A stretch of DNA of 64,000 nt from Bradyrhizobium sp. LTSP849 (GTDB lineage Bacteria > Pseudomonadota > Alphaproteobacteria > Rhizobiales > Xanthobacteraceae), in NCBI RefSeq assembly GCF_000938255.1, contig NZ_JYMR01000056.1, positions 377,192-441,191 on the forward strand, in the 5' to 3' direction. The stretch's first letter is position 1. Each line of letters begins with the position of its first letter. This document shows positions 63,301-64,000 of the stretch, piece after piece. The notes under the pieces are model-generated. The model did no database searches, was not told the origin of the DNA, and saw nothing but the letters and a program-made list of their open reading frames with translations. The translations under genes and the position numbers were made by a program.

Positions 63301-63822
63301 TCGGACACGTTGCTCACGACGCTGACGACATCGTCGACGCTGGCCACCGTCAGCCAGCCCGGCTACTACGATCACCAGACGGTTACGGTGACGCTGCCCG
63401 GCAATCTGGCGCCAGGCACCTATTATGTCGGCGGGATTGCCGACTACAACAACCACCTTGCCGAGAGCAACGAGAGCAACAATACCTACAATGTGGTGCA
63501 GATTACCGTGAAGGCGGCGGGCAGCTCGTCAGTCGCGCAAGCGCAAGCCGTCTCGTCACCGGCGGCGCAAATATCAAGTGGCGCCCTGTTCTTTGGGCAT
63601 CCGAATGTTCAGGACAATTTCGTGCTGTCCTCGATGAGCACCGGGCAGTCAGCCCTCGGCGGTATTTCGACGGATCATGCCCAGCTCACGGAACTCGGGG
63701 CGGCGTCGATGGTCAAAACCCTGGAGCAGGCTGCCACGACGGACGCGGCGGGTGCTCACTTCGTGTTCGACACCCTGCCTGAGGTCACGCAGCACCATTT
63801 CGGCGACTATCATCTGGTTTGA
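60343..63822 (+). CDS. Serralysin-like metalloprotease with CARDB-like tandem repeats
   Basis: A 1159-residue RTX protein from a TTG start (60343) with GGAG upstream. Residues 1-220 are the M10 serralysin catalytic domain, with the zinc motif HELGHAFGLKH at 140-150 and the Met-turn YTVMSYRSY. Residues about 320-370 hold RTX nonapeptides (LKGGGGNDTITGGGGNDTID). Then come five CARDB-like Ig-fold repeats of 126-127 residues (PDLSEYVAVSQSSVPAGSNL...), and a unique 100-residue tail. It is a type I secreted zinc protease, calcium stabilised; the repeats may mediate adhesion or substrate binding. No T1SS genes are in the window. Confidence 0.9.
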   Translation: MATSVTISATNNADIDGMLSGYKWTGTISYSFPTSANTYANPYSGGSSEPTTSGFSAAPTQMQAAINYAIGLIESYTNASISYNGTSSADIMVAQSPAANPTSYAYYPGNYAAGGDVWFGTHYDYTQAQLGNYYFTTALHELGHAFGLKHSQETGGVANVAVPSAHDDSEYTVMSYRSYVGASVTGGYTNEAYGYPQTYMANDILALQTLYGADYATQSGATVYTWSPTTGQEFINGVGQLAPGGGAGGSANRIYETVWDGGGVDTYDLSNYTTNLSINLNPGASSVFSTTQLAYLGNSHYASGNVYNAYLYNGDARSYIDNASGGSGNDIMIGNPIANILKGGGGNDTITGGGGNDTIDGGAGTDTAVYSGSKANYAITYNTVTQTLTVVDQRSGSPDGTDTVTGVEYLQFAGGTVASSTLTGPAQPDLSEYVAVSQSSVPAGSNLTVDVYDMNLGDAVSGPSTAGIYLSTDATITTSDTLLATVSTSMTLATVSQPGYYDYQTIMVALPGNLAPGTYYIGGIADYNNQIGERSETNNTYNVVQITVTAAGHPDLSEYVAVDKTTVAAGDSVTIDAYNMNLGNGVDAAPTTAGIYLSTDASITTSDTLLTTLATSSTLATVSLSGYYDHQAVTVTLPGNLAPGTYYIGGIADYNNQLSESNETNNTYNVVQVTVTAPPQPDLIEYLAVDKTTVAAGDSVTIDAYNMNLGNAVDATPTTAGIYLSTDATITTSDTLLTTISTSSTLATVSQPGYYDHQTVTVALPGNLAPGTYYVGGIADYNNHLAESNETNNTYNVVQVTVTAPPQPDLIEYLVVDKTTVAAGDSVTIDAYNMNLGNAVDATATTAGIYLSTDATITTSDTLLTTLTTSSTLATVSQPGYYDHQTVTVTLPGNLAPGTYYVGGIADYNNHLAESNETNNTYNVVQVTVTAPAQPDLIEYLAVDKTTVAAGDSVTIDAYNMNLGNAVDATPTTAGIYLSADATITTSDTLLTTLTTSSTLATVSQPGYYDHQTVTVTLPGNLAPGTYYVGGIADYNNHLAESNESNNTYNVVQITVKAAGSSSVAQAQAVSSPAAQISSGALFFGHPNVQDNFVLSSMSTGQSALGGISTDHAQLTELGAASMVKTLEQAATTDAAGAHFVFDTLPEVTQHHFGDYHLV
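61624..63526 (+). repeat. Five tandem 378/381-base coding repeats
   Basis: Repeat starts lie at 61624, 62002, 62383, 62764 and 63145, each beginning with the codons for PDL. The last three units are nearly identical at the DNA level, while the first two are more diverged. The units code CARDB-like domains in the protease gene. Confidence 0.85.
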
Positions 63823-63903
63823 TCGAAACACGGCTTCAGCTGCCGCTATGGATTCTCCGATATCCGTAGACTAATCTTGCCACCTATGCGGGGAGCGAGT
63901 GGC

Positions 63904-64000
63904 ATGGAGATTCTTGATAAGTGTAGTTGGGCGCTTCGCCGTGTGGTCTTGCGGCGGATGTGCGGCTCGACGCGACGAGGACGCTGGGTGTTGCTGATGA
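63904..64000 (+). CDS. Possible 5' end of a further gene
   Basis: From the ATG at 63904 (GGGGAG upstream) the frame stays open to the window edge for 32 codons, beginning MEILDKCSWALRR. It is basic and without recognisable motifs, so it could be a real truncated gene or chance. The motif GTGTGGTCTTGCGG at 63941-63954 lies within it. Confidence 0.25.
   Translation, partial: MEILDKCSWALRRVVLRRMCGSTRRGRWVLLM

Noticed and set aside
62188..63456. Minus-strand 422-residue ORF over the CARDB repeats
   Set aside because: It is an antisense product of the repeats with Arg/Val-rich low-complexity sequence and no recognisable domain.
1..64000. CRISPR arrays, rRNA genes, complete insertion sequences
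   Set aside because: No regular short repeats with unique spacers, no rRNA-like segments and no transposase gene were seen in the window.

Overview
The window reads like a Bradyrhizobium-type alphaproteobacterium (high GC, dense operons, many solute-binding proteins and LysR/GntR regulators, an Omp25/31-like porin, and the mobile-element gene set common in rhizobia). The taxonomic call is inference from gene content and style, not from a marker gene.

Region A (1-12.8 kb) is a decayed integrative/conjugative element backbone: a broken ParB-like 3' end, DUF736, DUF932, an XRE repressor, two DUF2285-type genes (one frameshifted), an AlpA-like HTH protein, a RepA-type initiator followed by three iteron-like repeats, DUF2840, a TraF-type S26 peptidase, a lytic transglycosylase, a DUF3363/VirD2-like relaxase, a VirD4/TraG coupling protein and a CopG-like RHH protein. 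The trb mating-pore genes expected next are absent.

Region B (13.4-31.2 kb) is metabolic cargo: a chemoreceptor; a LysR-RraA-MFS-IlvD/Edd set for sugar-acid breakdown; and a long same-strand run of GST, acyl-CoA ligase, enoyl-CoA hydratase, GntR, a three-gene ABC importer, a double-hotdog thioesterase and a DUF3604 protein. I see no described pathway matching the second run, and I regard it as the best candidate for an uncharacterised system.

Region C (31.2-39.0 kb) has a LysR gene divergent from a solute-binding protein, a three-component amino-acid/opine-type dehydrogenase (DadA-like, small 2Fe-2S, FAD/NAD with BFD-type domain) and a serine hydroxymethyltransferase-like enzyme. It ends in a 3' fragment of an argininosuccinate lyase, a tRNA-3'-end-like segment and the C-terminal remnant of a tyrosine integrase, which looks like an island boundary.

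Region D (39.1-48.1 kb) is a glyoxylate/2-hydroxyacid locus: GlcG-like protein, a FAD/Fe-S oxidase of the GlcD-GlcF/YdiJ type, an FCD GntR regulator, two serine-glyoxylate-type aminotransferases flanking an MFS transporter, and an enoyl-CoA hydratase.

Region E (48.6-64 kb) carries large secreted or surface proteins (a VCBS/RTX protein, a beta-helix protein, a serralysin-like protease with five tandem CARDB-like repeats), a TctCBA tricarboxylate transporter interrupted by a long inverted repeat, a frameshifted porin, a class III CoA-transferase and a small exported hypothetical protein. No type I secretion transporter is visible for the two RTX proteins.
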